Positions 17,874-25,557 of a stretch of DNA of 64,000 nt are shown one piece after another. Position numbers and translations under genes: made by a program. The notes under the pieces are model-generated. The model did not search any database. It was not told where the DNA came from and saw only the letters and a list, made by a program, of their open reading frames with translations. This DNA comes from Candidatus Nitrosopelagicus sp. (lineage in GTDB: Archaea > Thermoproteota > Nitrososphaeria > Nitrososphaerales > Nitrosopumilaceae). Within the stretch, counting starts at the first letter, position 1; each line of letters begins with the position of its first letter. The stretch covers positions 1 through 64,000 of the forward strand of contig JAOMDR010000001.1 of the NCBI GenBank assembly GCA_028345575.1. Reading direction: 5' to 3'.

Positions 17874-18965
17874 TTATGTTGACTCTTGTACAAGTTTCTC
17901 TGCTTTTGTTAGGAGTTGATCTATTAACTGCAATTTTGAGTTAATTTTTCGTTCAGAATCATCTAGATTATTTCGTACATTATCAATAACGGAAATCGCT
18001 TTTTCTACATAATATAATGCAGCGTTACTTCCTTTTACATCAGAATGAAGTAATTTTGCTCTTGTCTCAAATTGTGCAAGTTCAGATGTGATTCTTTGTT
18101 TTTGAGATAATTGTATTTGATCAACATCAATTTGTTGTAAATTATTCTTTTCGATTTCTTCGATATCATTGTGAATTGTTATGACTATTCTGATTTGCTT
18201 TGTAATTTGAGATGTGGAATTTGAAGAAATTAGTTGAATTTTTGAGTTCTCTAACATGTTAACATAATCTAGTAACCCAGAAGTTTTTGCTTGAACAATT
18301 AATGTATTAATTCTATCAACATATTTTTCTGCCAATGCCTGTGCACGGATTATCTTATTTTTTTCATTGATTGATTGAAGTGATTTATAGATTTCAAGTC
18401 CTTTCAAAGCAATCTGATCAATTGTTTGTTTTGCTTTGTCACTTTCACCTTGTTGATTATTTTGTTTTGCAAGAGATATGAGACTCTTCATTTCTGAAAA
18501 GTCAACATCTGCTCCAATTTTATCAGATATTTGTTGAAGTCTTTGATAATTCATTTCATATCTTTTGATAATCTGAGAATGATCTGGTAATGCTGCATCT
18601 TGTGCTTTATTTTCAGCAATTTGGTTTAGCATTTGGCTGATTTGTTTGATTTTACTCATAGATGATATGAAATGTTCTCTTGCAGATTTTACATCTCCAT
18701 TTTCGATTGCAGTTGATAATTGATCAATCTCATAGGTACTTTTGTTGTAAATTTCTAGTACGGCTTGTCTGTTTTTCCAGTCTTGAGTGTTTGAATTTTC
18801 CATCTCATCAATATTGTGTTTAATGTAACGCTTTGCTTTTTCAGCAATATTCAACATGTAATCTAAATCTGATTCAGCTTCAACTTGCATAGCTGATGTC
18901 GGTAACAAAAGACCAGCAAAGGCAAAAATTGCAATTGTACCATAAATTTTATTCATTTTTGTCAT
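17874..18965 (-). CDS. Secreted coiled-coil protein
   Basis: A 363-residue protein with a signal peptide (IYGTIAIFAFAGLLLPTSAM, residues 7-26, from MTKMNKIYG) and then an almost entirely helical, Gln/Lys/Asn-rich body with several heptad-like stretches and no cysteines. It is probably exported to the cell surface. ATG codons at residues 1 and 4 are both possible. It overlaps the upstream membrane-bound winged-helix gene by 17 bases, which implies coupled synthesis; a sensor-partner relation is inference. No enzymatic motif is seen. Confidence 0.75.
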   Translation of the reverse strand: MTKMNKIYGTIAIFAFAGLLLPTSAMQVEAESDLDYMLNIAEKAKRYIKHNIDEMENSNTQDWKNRQAVLEIYNKSTYEIDQLSTAIENGDVKSAREHFISSMSKIKQISQMLNQIAENKAQDAALPDHSQIIKRYEMNYQRLQQISDKIGADVDFSEMKSLISLAKQNNQQGESDKAKQTIDQIALKGLEIYKSLQSINEKNKIIRAQALAEKYVDRINTLIVQAKTSGLLDYVNMLENSKIQLISSNSTSQITKQIRIVITIHNDIEEIEKNNLQQIDVDQIQLSQKQRITSELAQFETRAKLLHSDVKGSNAALYYVEKAISVIDNVRNNLDDSERKINSKLQLIDQLLTKAEKLVQEST

Positions 18966-19884
18966 CCTCTACGTTTGTTAATTTTATGAGGTTTTGTTGG
19001 TCTTTTTTAGTGATTTCAATTAATTCATATCTTTCTAATCTTTTTACTGCTCTCCACATTGTTGTTCTAGGTAAGAGGAATTTTTTCCTAAGATCACTTT
19101 CTAATGCACTACCACCATTTTCATGAATAAATTTGATTATCTGTTTATCGTCTTCTCTGAGATCTGGCATTTCTAGAACTTTTTCAATATTGAAAGGCTC
19201 ATTCTTTTCTAAAACCGTGGTCTGAGAAGCTGAAACAATTTGTTTTGGTTTATTTTTCATCTTTACTGCGATTGTAGTTATAACAGCAATTGCTACAACA
19301 GCCCCACCTACAACATACACCATAGAATTATCACCTTCTGGTGTAGGAGTTTCTTCAGTTGGTAAAACTTGGGACGATTCTGCGACTGCTAAAAAATATG
19401 TAATTTCGGCAACTCCACTAGGGAGTAAAATTTTGGTTCTTTCAGAATCGACATTCATGTCAATAGGAAATGTTGACATGCCTACAATGACAGAGTTTTC
19501 TGGCATTACTACATTGAATTCAACTGGAGAATCTATCTCAAATGACCACATTTTTCCATCTTTTGAAATTAGCGAATAAGTATCATAATTAATCAGAATG
19601 TTTGAAGACCCCAGCGTCTCAACTTGTAAAATATTTCTTTCAGATTGTGTAGTTAAAGGAAATCCATTTTCATCTTCTGCTACAAGATTTTCTAGAGAAT
19701 CACCATAAAGTGAAACTTCAGTATCAGGAAGAAATGGATCAGATTCTAAAGAATAAGTAACATGCGTAGAACCATCAGGAAAAAGAAAGAAATCGAGGGT
19801 TCGAGTTGAGCCAAAAGAGTGCTGTAGCGGTACGGACATTGCAAGCAGAATTAGGACGAAAGCTGCCATGTGTACGCGGGCCAT
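18949..19884 (-). CDS. Membrane-anchored winged-helix regulator with extracellular domain
   Basis: From the ATG at 19884 the protein starts with a signal/anchor helix (HMAAFVLILLAMSVPLQ), continues with a beta-rich outer domain of about 165 residues, crosses the membrane with VYVVGGAVVAIAVITTIAV, and ends in a cytoplasmic winged helix (DLREDDKQIIKFIHENGGSA through RAVKRLERYELIEI). This is a one-component membrane sensor layout. The frame extends to a TTG at 19971, but a CTTTTAAGC TATA-like box near 19910 places transcription start at about 19885, fitting a leaderless ATG start. It overlaps the secreted coiled-coil gene by 17 bases. Confidence 0.75.
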   Translation of the reverse strand: MARVHMAAFVLILLAMSVPLQHSFGSTRTLDFFLFPDGSTHVTYSLESDPFLPDTEVSLYGDSLENLVAEDENGFPLTTQSERNILQVETLGSSNILINYDTYSLISKDGKMWSFEIDSPVEFNVVMPENSVIVGMSTFPIDMNVDSERTKILLPSGVAEITYFLAVAESSQVLPTEETPTPEGDNSMVYVVGGAVVAIAVITTIAVKMKNKPKQIVSASQTTVLEKNEPFNIEKVLEMPDLREDDKQIIKFIHENGGSALESDLRKKFLLPRTTMWRAVKRLERYELIEITKKDQQNLIKLTNVEDDKNE

Positions 19885-19973
19885 CAAAATCAGGGCTTCG
19901 GTTGGGCTTAAAAGCATTCCATCATTCTTGGAATCTTCCAACCAACCACAGCAAGCTGACTCTTGGTTCAATT

Positions 19974-20261
19974 CTAATACCTCAGATTCATCGAATTTAG
20001 GAGGTTTTGGAAGTTCTTGAATTCATCAAAGAATTTTAGACCTTTTTCAGTTATCATGAATTTGCGATTTCTATCATCACGTCTTGTTTCGACTAAACCT
20101 GCATTGATCAATTTTTCACATTTATCAAGAACGGCATAGTGAGATAGGTTTGCTCTTCTGGAGATTGCAGACACAATGACGCCCTGCTGGCCTCCATTCA
20201 TGGTAACATCTAAGATGTCTCCCATTATTCCCATTTCGGATCTGTATTGTTGTTTTGACAT
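19974..20261 (-). CDS. Small winged-helix transcription regulator
   Basis: A 95-residue DNA-binding protein. IVSAISRRANLSHYAVLDKCEKLINAGLVETR is the helix-turn-helix and recognition part, RNRKFMITEKGLKFFDEF the wing and dimer helix, matching archaeal HTH_45-like winged helices. It lies just upstream of the membrane-bound regulator on the same strand. The region upstream of it (20262-20467) carries repeated short sequences that may be its own binding sites. Target genes unknown. Confidence 0.8.
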   Translation of the reverse strand: MSKQQYRSEMGIMGDILDVTMNGGQQGVIVSAISRRANLSHYAVLDKCEKLINAGLVETRRDDRNRKFMITEKGLKFFDEFKNFQNLLNSMNLRY

Positions 20262-20310
20262 GGTCTAGTTTAGGATCTAGAGCTTTATGAGGAACATTTT
20301 GAAATGTCAC

Positions 20311-20362
20311 AGCGGAACGCATAGCGGAACGGGTTTGAAACGGCTAAAAATCGACTAAAAAT
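20311..20362. promoter_or_regulatory. Repeat-rich divergent control region
   Basis: Between the winged-helix gene (start 20261, minus) and the coiled-coil gene (start 20468, plus), AGCGGAACG occurs at 20311-20319 and 20323-20331 (12-base spacing) and CTAAAAAT at 20344-20351 and 20355-20362 (11-base spacing). Spacing close to one helical turn is what paired regulator sites show. Binding by the adjacent winged-helix protein is inference. Confidence 0.45.
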
Positions 20363-20467
20363 GGCAATTTTGGTGAAAGTTGTTGAAAATTGTATTTTTT
20401 CGTATGTGTAAAATGTGCGTAAAATTCGTCCGTTCATCTTTTTATTTGAGGAAAATGAAGTTAATTC

Positions 20468-20947
20468 GTGACTGGATTATTAGGTTCTTCCAAAGAAGAC
20501 GAAGGCGGCGAAATGATGGAAGAAAGACCAGCTGAATCTATGCCTGAACCACCTCAAGAAATGGGTCAATCAGACTCAGATATTGGAATTTCATCATTGA
20601 TGAACAAGCGGGCAAAATTAGAAGAGGCTATCGATTATGTTGGAGGCTTGATTGCAAACCTCAAAGAAAAAAGAACTAATCTTGAAAAAGAGATTGAAGA
20701 AGAATCAGTAGACATTAAAAATTTAAAAGAAAAATTAATGAAAGTTAGTGATTATATCGATGAAGAGACACGTGGAATAGAACATCTAACTCAAAAAAGA
20801 AATACAGTTGAAAATGAAGCAGATGAGGTAGGCACTCTAATCTCTTCAATGAGAGAGAAACTATCAGGTATAGACAAAATCATCGATGACGAAGGAAAAA
20901 GAATTACTAGTTTCAAAGAGTCACGAGATAAATCTTCTAGTTTCTAG
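20468..20947 (+). CDS. Coiled-coil protein facing cdvB
   Basis: A 159-residue protein starting at GTG. The first 40 residues are acidic and probably disordered (EDEGGEMMEERPAESMPEPP); residues 45-150 form a continuous charged coiled coil (KRAKLEEAIDYVGGLIANLKEKRTNL onward in blocks). No membrane segment or enzyme motif. It ends 5 bases from the convergent cdvB gene. It lacks the PRC-barrel start of CdvA, so it is not CdvA; a role in division or chromosome structure is only suggested by its neighbour. Confidence 0.75.
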   Translation: MTGLLGSSKEDEGGEMMEERPAESMPEPPQEMGQSDSDIGISSLMNKRAKLEEAIDYVGGLIANLKEKRTNLEKEIEEESVDIKNLKEKLMKVSDYIDEETRGIEHLTQKRNTVENEADEVGTLISSMREKLSGIDKIIDDEGKRITSFKESRDKSSSF

Positions 20948-20952
20948 AGAAT

Positions 20953-21612
20953 CTACATAAATTTTGATTCAGAAGTTGGAATATCAAATTGCTCCATTCC
21001 AGTTGATGGTACTGAAGGGAACTGTTCTCCTGATTGTGATTCTGCGACTGCTGCTGCTTCTGCTAAGATACTATCAGATTCGGCGTTTGTTGATTCTTCA
21101 ACTCCGAAGGATGATCCGCTGCTGCTGAAGGTTTCAGTCATTAGTCCACCTAACATCTCAGTCATTCTACCAATCTCTTGATCTGCACCTGGCATGAATT
21201 TGACAAGTGATGATTTGAGTCCGTTCATGAGACCGATTGTTGGCATCAATGTGGTGACTGTATCGCCCAAGTCGTGGAAGGTTGTTAATCTTAATTCAAT
21301 TCTTTCTAATCCCATTTTGGCATTAGACATTATTTTGTTAACTTTACGAACTTCTACTAGTTCATTTGATAATACTTTACTTGAATAGGTGTCGTGTGCT
21401 TGTTGAGCAGCGACAATTTTTTGGAAAATTTTCTGATCTCTTTCTTGAAGTTTTTGGCACATACCATCAAGTTTTCCGATTTGAGCCTGTAATCGTTTTA
21501 CAGCCATTTCGACTCTTGGTTTTAGTGATCCTTTTGGTTTGAGAGTATCACCAAGTTTGTCCATGAAGCTTTGCTTCTGAGGAGCTGCCCATTTGTCTTG
21601 GAAACTTGCCAT
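20953..21612 (-). CDS. cdvB: CdvB-type ESCRT-III (Snf7-like) cell division protein
   Basis: Homologue of archaeal ESCRT-III, which forms membrane-constricting polymers at the division site with CdvA and the ATPase CdvC. From MASFQDKWAAPQKQ the protein is 219 residues; residues 30-150 are helical and basic with PRVEMAVKRLQAQIGKLDGM and ISNAKMGLERIELR-like blocks of Snf7 proteins, and the tail is Ser/Glu-rich. A TATA-like ACATATTT near 21633 supports the ATG at 21612 rather than the earlier in-frame ATG at 21663. Thaumarchaea carry several paralogues; which one this is cannot be said. Confidence 0.82.
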   Translation of the reverse strand: MASFQDKWAAPQKQSFMDKLGDTLKPKGSLKPRVEMAVKRLQAQIGKLDGMCQKLQERDQKIFQKIVAAQQAHDTYSSKVLSNELVEVRKVNKIMSNAKMGLERIELRLTTFHDLGDTVTTLMPTIGLMNGLKSSLVKFMPGADQEIGRMTEMLGGLMTETFSSSGSSFGVEESTNAESDSILAEAAAVAESQSGEQFPSVPSTGMEQFDIPTSESKFM

Positions 21613-21730
21613 GCGTACTGTTTTGAAATATGTTATTAATTTCCGGTGTGAATAATGGTTCACAAATTATAGAAATTGTATGACTAGAATTAACAAAATG
21701 ACTATAATCTGGGAAATTCATGCCTAAATT

Positions 21731-22228
21731 ATGAACAAAACACTCATCGCGGGAGGAATAGTAGCTGTTGCCATTGTGGTTTCAATGGCATATGGTGCTC
21801 AAATGAATCCAGGCGGAAATGAGGAAAAACGTGCAGATTCAGAGATTTGGAATTTCCGTTTTTCAGGACCAGAATTTCATGATATTGCTTCACATCAATT
21901 CGCACCAATATCATTAGACAAAAATGTTCCATACAAATTCGAGTTCGTACCTATGGGAGATTCACCAGAACGTCTGAGAATAACTGTGGGCGGAGACGGA
22001 CATGGAGTTCGAGTATTCTCTGAAGAATTTATCTTAGAAAGAGAATTGGTTGATACTGGAATCTCAAAATACTATACGTGGGATTATTCTGGAGACAAAT
22101 ATTTTGAAATTTCCGATCTGCAATGCAAGAATCAGAATATGTGTAATTATGATTTAATGGTTCAAAGATATGGCAATCTAAAGGGCTCAGTCAGTATTTC
22201 ATTGATTGCGATAGACAGAAGCATCTAG
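21731..22228 (+). CDS. Exported or membrane-anchored beta-rich protein, unknown
   Basis: A 165-residue product with an N-terminal hydrophobic helix (LIAGGIVAVAIVVSMAYGA, about residues 5-23) acting as signal or anchor, followed by a roughly 140-residue domain with alternating strands (YKFEFVPMGDSPERLRITVGG in part) and one CKNQNMC cysteine pair that may bridge outside the cell. No family recognised. Its 3' end faces the minus-strand RNA candidate that begins at 22366. Confidence 0.7.
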   Translation: MNKTLIAGGIVAVAIVVSMAYGAQMNPGGNEEKRADSEIWNFRFSGPEFHDIASHQFAPISLDKNVPYKFEFVPMGDSPERLRITVGGDGHGVRVFSEEFILERELVDTGISKYYTWDYSGDKYFEISDLQCKNQNMCNYDLMVQRYGNLKGSVSISLIAIDRSI

Positions 22229-22235
22229 GCTGAAT

Positions 22236-22366
22236 AAATGGGGGCGTGGCCCTTCGGCAAAGCAATGTGAGATTCCCTCACTTGTCAGCATCTATGTGCA
22301 TTAACTCTATTTTCTGCTCTGCAGGACCACGCAAGTCTAATCGATAGGATTTACATCCTTCCGCAT
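22236..22366 (-). ncRNA. Candidate novel structured non-coding RNA
   Basis: A roughly 130-base, GC-rich, gene-free island with a fold that works best on the minus strand. A 5' hairpin (22359-22355 with 22350-22346) has a GUAA (GNRA) loop. A 10-bp stem pairs 22332-22323 with 22253-22244, and an 8-bp stem (22322-22315 with 22264-22257) stacks directly inside it with a 3-base bulge. A third hairpin is GTGAG/CTCAC (22281-22277, 22271-22267). Each long stem has one G-U pair that would be a C-A mismatch on the plus strand. TTAAATAT lies about 25 bases upstream of the proposed start. No match to a known RNA recognised. Confidence 0.6.
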
Positions 22367-22387
22367 TAATTACCGTATGTTATAATC

Positions 22388-22395
22388 ATATTTAA
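22388..22395 (-). promoter_or_regulatory. TATA box of the minus-strand RNA candidate
   Basis: TTAAATAT on the minus strand, inside CTTAAATATG, is an excellent archaeal TATA box. Its centre is about 25 bases before the proposed RNA 5' end near 22366. The element is nearly symmetric, so it could also serve plus-strand transcription toward the GtrA gene. Confidence 0.5.
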
Positions 22396-22492
22396 GAGAT
22401 TTGACAAATTATTACAAAAAAAACTAGTGTTTTTTGAAAATTATTATTGATTCAATCTATTGTTAATTATAGAAGGTCAAATAATCAGGGAC

Positions 22493-22927
22493 ATGACAAT
22501 AGAGGACGATAAGAAGAAGGGCGGATTATCATTATTTGCAAAACATGCAGTTCAGTTTTACATCGTTGGTGCAACCGGTGTTATAGTAAATTTAGGAATT
22601 TTATACCTTCTAACAGATATCGGAGGATTCTGGTATGTTGCATCTCAAATTATAGCAATCTCAGTTTCAATTACCACAAATTTCTTTTTCAATAGATATT
22701 GGACATTTGGTAGTTTCGTAAAAGATAAACGAAATTCAGTGATGTATATCAAATTCCTCATAGTTAGCGCAATTGGAATGGCAATTCAATTAGGAATTAC
22801 AGTAACTCTAGTAGAAAGTAGTGCATTTTATCATATGTATGGTGCAGGAATTGGAATTGCAGTCGCCAGTGCCATAAATTACGTCCTAAATAGAAGAGTT
22901 ACCTTTGGAATAAAGTTCAAGAATTAA
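22493..22927 (+). CDS. GtrA-like membrane protein
   Basis: A 144-residue, four-helix protein of the GtrA family (PF04138), whose members help move polyprenyl-linked sugars across the membrane or support cell-surface polysaccharide synthesis. YIVGATGVIVNLGILYLLTD is the first helix region and TNFFFNRYWTFGSF the family signature between helices two and three; NYVLNRRVTFG repeats it near the end. The ATG at 22493 is preferred over an in-frame TTG at 22460. It starts a run with the small membrane protein and cysQ. Confidence 0.85.
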   Translation: MTIEDDKKKGGLSLFAKHAVQFYIVGATGVIVNLGILYLLTDIGGFWYVASQIIAISVSITTNFFFNRYWTFGSFVKDKRNSVMYIKFLIVSAIGMAIQLGITVTLVESSAFYHMYGAGIGIAVASAINYVLNRRVTFGIKFKN

Positions 22928-22954
22928 ATTTGATGAGAACAAAGTGATTTTATC

Positions 22955-23182
22955 ATGAATGCTAGGAAAAAACAGAGAATTGAGATAATTGGGCTTCTAG
23001 TAGGAGTCTGGTTTATTTTATCACTTCCACTTCCATGGCTGATAACAACACCCGATGTAGCACAGCAACAACTATTGATTATAGTTCAAATGACTGGATT
23101 GATATCAGTTCCATTTGTTGGTTTAGCCATAGCATGGACTCTAAAGCCAGAATTAGCAAATAGAGATTTGAAGAATGATTAG
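22955..23182 (+). CDS. Small two-helix membrane protein
   Basis: A 75-residue product with two hydrophobic helices (about 10-31 and 41-63), a proline-rich turn (LPLPWLITTPD) and a polar C-terminus. It overlaps the cysQ start by 8 bases and follows GtrA by 27 bases, so it sits inside the same transcript. No family recognised. Confidence 0.65.
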   Translation: MNARKKQRIEIIGLLVGVWFILSLPLPWLITTPDVAQQQLLIIVQMTGLISVPFVGLAIAWTLKPELANRDLKND

Positions 23183-23993
23183 TGAATTACCGTTTAAATC
23201 AAGTCTGCCTGAATTAGGAAAAATTATTGATGGAATAGTAAAAGCTGGTGAAAAGGTAATTGAGGTTTATGAAACTGATTTCTCAACTGAAAAAAAAGAT
23301 GATGACTCACCAATAACTCAAGCAGATATTGAGAGTAACAAAATTCTAAAGGAGGTTTTGGGAGAAACTGGAATTACTATTTTATCTGAGGAAGATGTAG
23401 ATGATAAAAAAAGATTATCAAATGATAAGATTTGGATAATTGATCCGCTAGATGGAACCACGGATTTTGTAAACAGGACAGGAGAGTTTACAATAATGGT
23501 AGGATTAGTTGAAAAACAAAAATCTGTTTTGGGTCTAATTTATTGGCCTACCAAAAAGAAGATGTATTTGGCTGAATCAGGAAAAGGAGCTTTTCGTCAT
23601 GACGAGGAGTGGGAGAAAATTGAGACTACAATGATGTCAGAAATACAAAATTGTCATGCTTTAGTCAGTAGACATCATCTTTCAGAAAAGGAGAAAAAGT
23701 TGTTGGATGAAATGGAAATTTCAGTTGTTACAAGTATTGGAAGCTCGCTAAAAGTAACAGAGATTGCATCTGGAGATGCCGAAATTTACATGACTACCAC
23801 AAACAAGATGAAACAGTGGGATACCTGTGCCTCTAATTGTATAATTTCCGAGGCCGGTGGAAAGATGACCGATATTTCAGGCAAGGAAATGGTATACAAT
23901 ACAGAATCAGTGAATCATGAAAATGGTGTTTTAGTTACAAATGGATTAATTCATCAAGATGCGTTAAATGCAATTTCTAGATTAGATTCTTAG
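23175..23993 (+). CDS. cysQ: 3'(2'),5'-bisphosphate nucleotidase / inositol monophosphatase family
   Basis: Lithium-sensitive phosphatase fold. SPITQADIESNKIL (residues 45-58), SEED at 71-74, the metal site IIDPLDGTTDF (88-98) and WDTCASNCIISEAGG near the C-terminus carry the metal ligands. Family members hydrolyse PAP, inositol phosphates or fructose bisphosphate. Tail-to-tail overlap with the APS kinase gene cysC (17 bases) favours PAP as substrate, the by-product of PAPS use. Certainty is high for the fold, moderate for the substrate. Confidence 0.87.
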   Translation: MISELPFKSSLPELGKIIDGIVKAGEKVIEVYETDFSTEKKDDDSPITQADIESNKILKEVLGETGITILSEEDVDDKKRLSNDKIWIIDPLDGTTDFVNRTGEFTIMVGLVEKQKSVLGLIYWPTKKKMYLAESGKGAFRHDEEWEKIETTMMSEIQNCHALVSRHHLSEKEKKLLDEMEISVVTSIGSSLKVTEIASGDAEIYMTTTNKMKQWDTCASNCIISEAGGKMTDISGKEMVYNTESVNHENGVLVTNGLIHQDALNAISRLDS

Positions 23994-24489
23994 ATTTTAA
24001 AAATTCTAGTACTTCTGCAGCACTCTCATCAAGTGATTTGTTCTCAGTATCTAGAACTAAATCTGCATTGTCTGGTGCCTCATATGGGTCGTCAATTCCT
24101 GTAAATCCCTTAATCTCTCCAGAACGGGCTTTTGCATACATTCCTTTGACATCACGTTCTTCACATTGTGCTAATGAAGCATTGACATAAACTTCAAAGA
24201 ATTTTGTGTCATCACCAATAATCTCTTTTGCGTTTGCACGATTCTCCTTGTATGGGCTGATTAATGATACACCCATTGGAACATTGTGTTTTAGAAGTAG
24301 TTTTGACAAATGAGCAACTCTTCTGTTATGCTCATCTCTTGCCTCTTTTGAGAAGTCTTTTGGAGAGAACCATTCTCTTAGTTCATCACCATCTAAAATG
24401 GCTAGATTTGGTATGGTTTCAGCAAGTTTTCTTACTATGGTGGTTTTACCTGAACAAGGCAATCCGGTCATCCATAAACAAAAGGCCAT
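23977..24489 (-). CDS. cysC: Adenylylsulfate (APS) kinase
   Basis: Phosphorylates APS to PAPS. From MAFCLWMTGLPCSGKT the protein is 170 residues with a P-loop GLPCSGKT (9-16), LDGDELREWFSPKDFSKEAR, RVAHLSKLLLKHNVPMGVSLISPY and KGFTGIDDPYEAP, all CysC signatures. The frame stays open to 24534, but that would run into the hemerythrin gene, and the ATG at 24489 starts the conserved part. Having both CysC and an APS-type CysH suggests PAPS also serves sulfation or other uses. Confidence 0.92.
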   Translation of the reverse strand: MAFCLWMTGLPCSGKTTIVRKLAETIPNLAILDGDELREWFSPKDFSKEARDEHNRRVAHLSKLLLKHNVPMGVSLISPYKENRANAKEIIGDDTKFFEVYVNASLAQCEERDVKGMYAKARSGEIKGFTGIDDPYEAPDNADLVLDTENKSLDESAAEVLEFLKSKNLI

Positions 24490-24521
24490 GTAAATGGCAG
24501 AGAAATTACCGCTTAAGAATG

Positions 24522-25061
24522 TTATTTTGCCCAATCTTGGGATTCTAGATAATCAATATCTTCTAAAAGAGAGGTAACCTTTTCTGCAATTGCAGATATA
24601 GACTGGAACTGCTCAAACATTTCTTGTTCTTCTTCTCTTGAGAGAATTTCTTTTTCTGCTTTTTCAAAAAATGCTTCTTCTCTTTTCATGTGTTCTATTA
24701 GAAATGTCGAATATACACTCAAAAATCTAGCAACCGGTTCACGTTTGTCTTGACCTTCTTTCCATAATTTGAGATTTTTTGAAATTGATCTTGCTATATT
24801 TCTGCTAAATTCATGTTCAATTAACAATTCACGAATTTCTTTATTCAGATGATCGTATGTTGCAACACATGGAAAGTATGAACCTTCTTCTCTTGTAAAA
24901 TGCACAGAATCTAAAAATTCTGCAATTAGAAAATTAATCTTATCAATATCAGAAAATGGAATATCTACTCCATCGTACAATGCTTTGTATGATTTTGTGA
25001 TTACTTTTTCAAGACGTAAAATATCTTGATGTTCATTTCGTAGAAATTCACTAGCACTCAT
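24522..25061 (-). CDS. Hemerythrin-domain (HHE) protein
   Basis: A 179-residue four-helix bundle with the di-iron ligand pattern: NEHQDI (His10), VHFTREEGSYF (about 54), IEHEFSR (about 83) and IEHMKREEAFF (about 123). Such proteins bind oxygen, nitric oxide or iron, or sense redox state. It lies between cysC and a 32-residue small gene on the same strand, with a 4-base gap to the latter. The specific role is unknown. Confidence 0.85.
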   Translation of the reverse strand: MSASEFLRNEHQDILRLEKVITKSYKALYDGVDIPFSDIDKINFLIAEFLDSVHFTREEGSYFPCVATYDHLNKEIRELLIEHEFSRNIARSISKNLKLWKEGQDKREPVARFLSVYSTFLIEHMKREEAFFEKAEKEILSREEEQEMFEQFQSISAIAEKVTSLLEDIDYLESQDWAK

Positions 25062-25065
25062 AATT

Positions 25066-25164
25066 CTAATTTTTTTTCTTGGAGAAAATGGATTTTATTT
25101 TTTCTTTATAGATATCAAGTTCCATCTTGAGGTTTTGAACCATTTCGTCAGATTTATCGCCCAT
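25066..25164 (-). CDS. 32-residue charged small protein
   Basis: An ATG at 25164 opens a clean 32-codon frame that ends in TAG at 25066, 4 bases before the hemerythrin start. The peptide begins MGDKSDEMVQNLKMELD and is a single amphipathic, lysine-rich helix ending FSKKKN. The tight spacing to the next gene and the helical pattern suggest a real small protein, but length alone cannot prove it. Confidence 0.5.
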   Translation of the reverse strand: MGDKSDEMVQNLKMELDIYKEKIKSIFSKKKN

Positions 25165-25198
25165 GAAAATTATAGAAATTTCAGATTTTTAAAGAGAT

Positions 25199-25531
25199 CT
25201 ATACGCCTAATGTTTCAGATTTTGAGATGTCTAGATTGACCTTATCTCCAACAGATAATCCAAGCTGCTTGTATTCGTGCATGTCTAGTTTGATCGATGT
25301 TGTTCCTGGTGCTGCACCGCCCATCATACCTGGCATTCCACCACCAGAGATCATTTTATTTAGATTTTTCATCATGTCATCCATGTTGGAAAATCCCATA
25401 ACATTTGTTGTAGATGGGTTTGGAGGCTGATTTCCTTCTGCCATATCTTTGGCTAAAGAAAGAGTAACAAGAACATATGGTGCACCGTCCGGGGCTGCAT
25501 CAATTCTCATAACTACAAATTCTTTTCTCAT
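25199..25531 (-). CDS. Small Met/Gly-rich soluble protein, unknown
   Basis: A 110-residue protein with a beta-strand N-terminus (EFVVMRIDAAPDGAPYVLVT), a Met/Gly-rich low-complexity middle (MMKNLNKMISGGGMPGMMGG) and a final strand-turn-strand GLSVGDKVNLDISKS resembling a small barrel. The MPGMMGG segment resembles chaperonin tails but the rest does not. It lies just downstream of the KamA-like gene on the same strand. I do not recognise it. Confidence 0.7.
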   Translation of the reverse strand: MRKEFVVMRIDAAPDGAPYVLVTLSLAKDMAEGNQPPNPSTTNVMGFSNMDDMMKNLNKMISGGGMPGMMGGAAPGTTSIKLDMHEYKQLGLSVGDKVNLDISKSETLGV

Positions 25532-25557
25532 ATCATTTACCTGTAAAAATCCATATT

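Noticed and set aside
22236-22366. RNase P, SRP RNA or tRNA-with-intron interpretation
   Set aside because: Too short for the first two, no universally conserved RNase P core, and no D-, anticodon- or T-arm on either strand.
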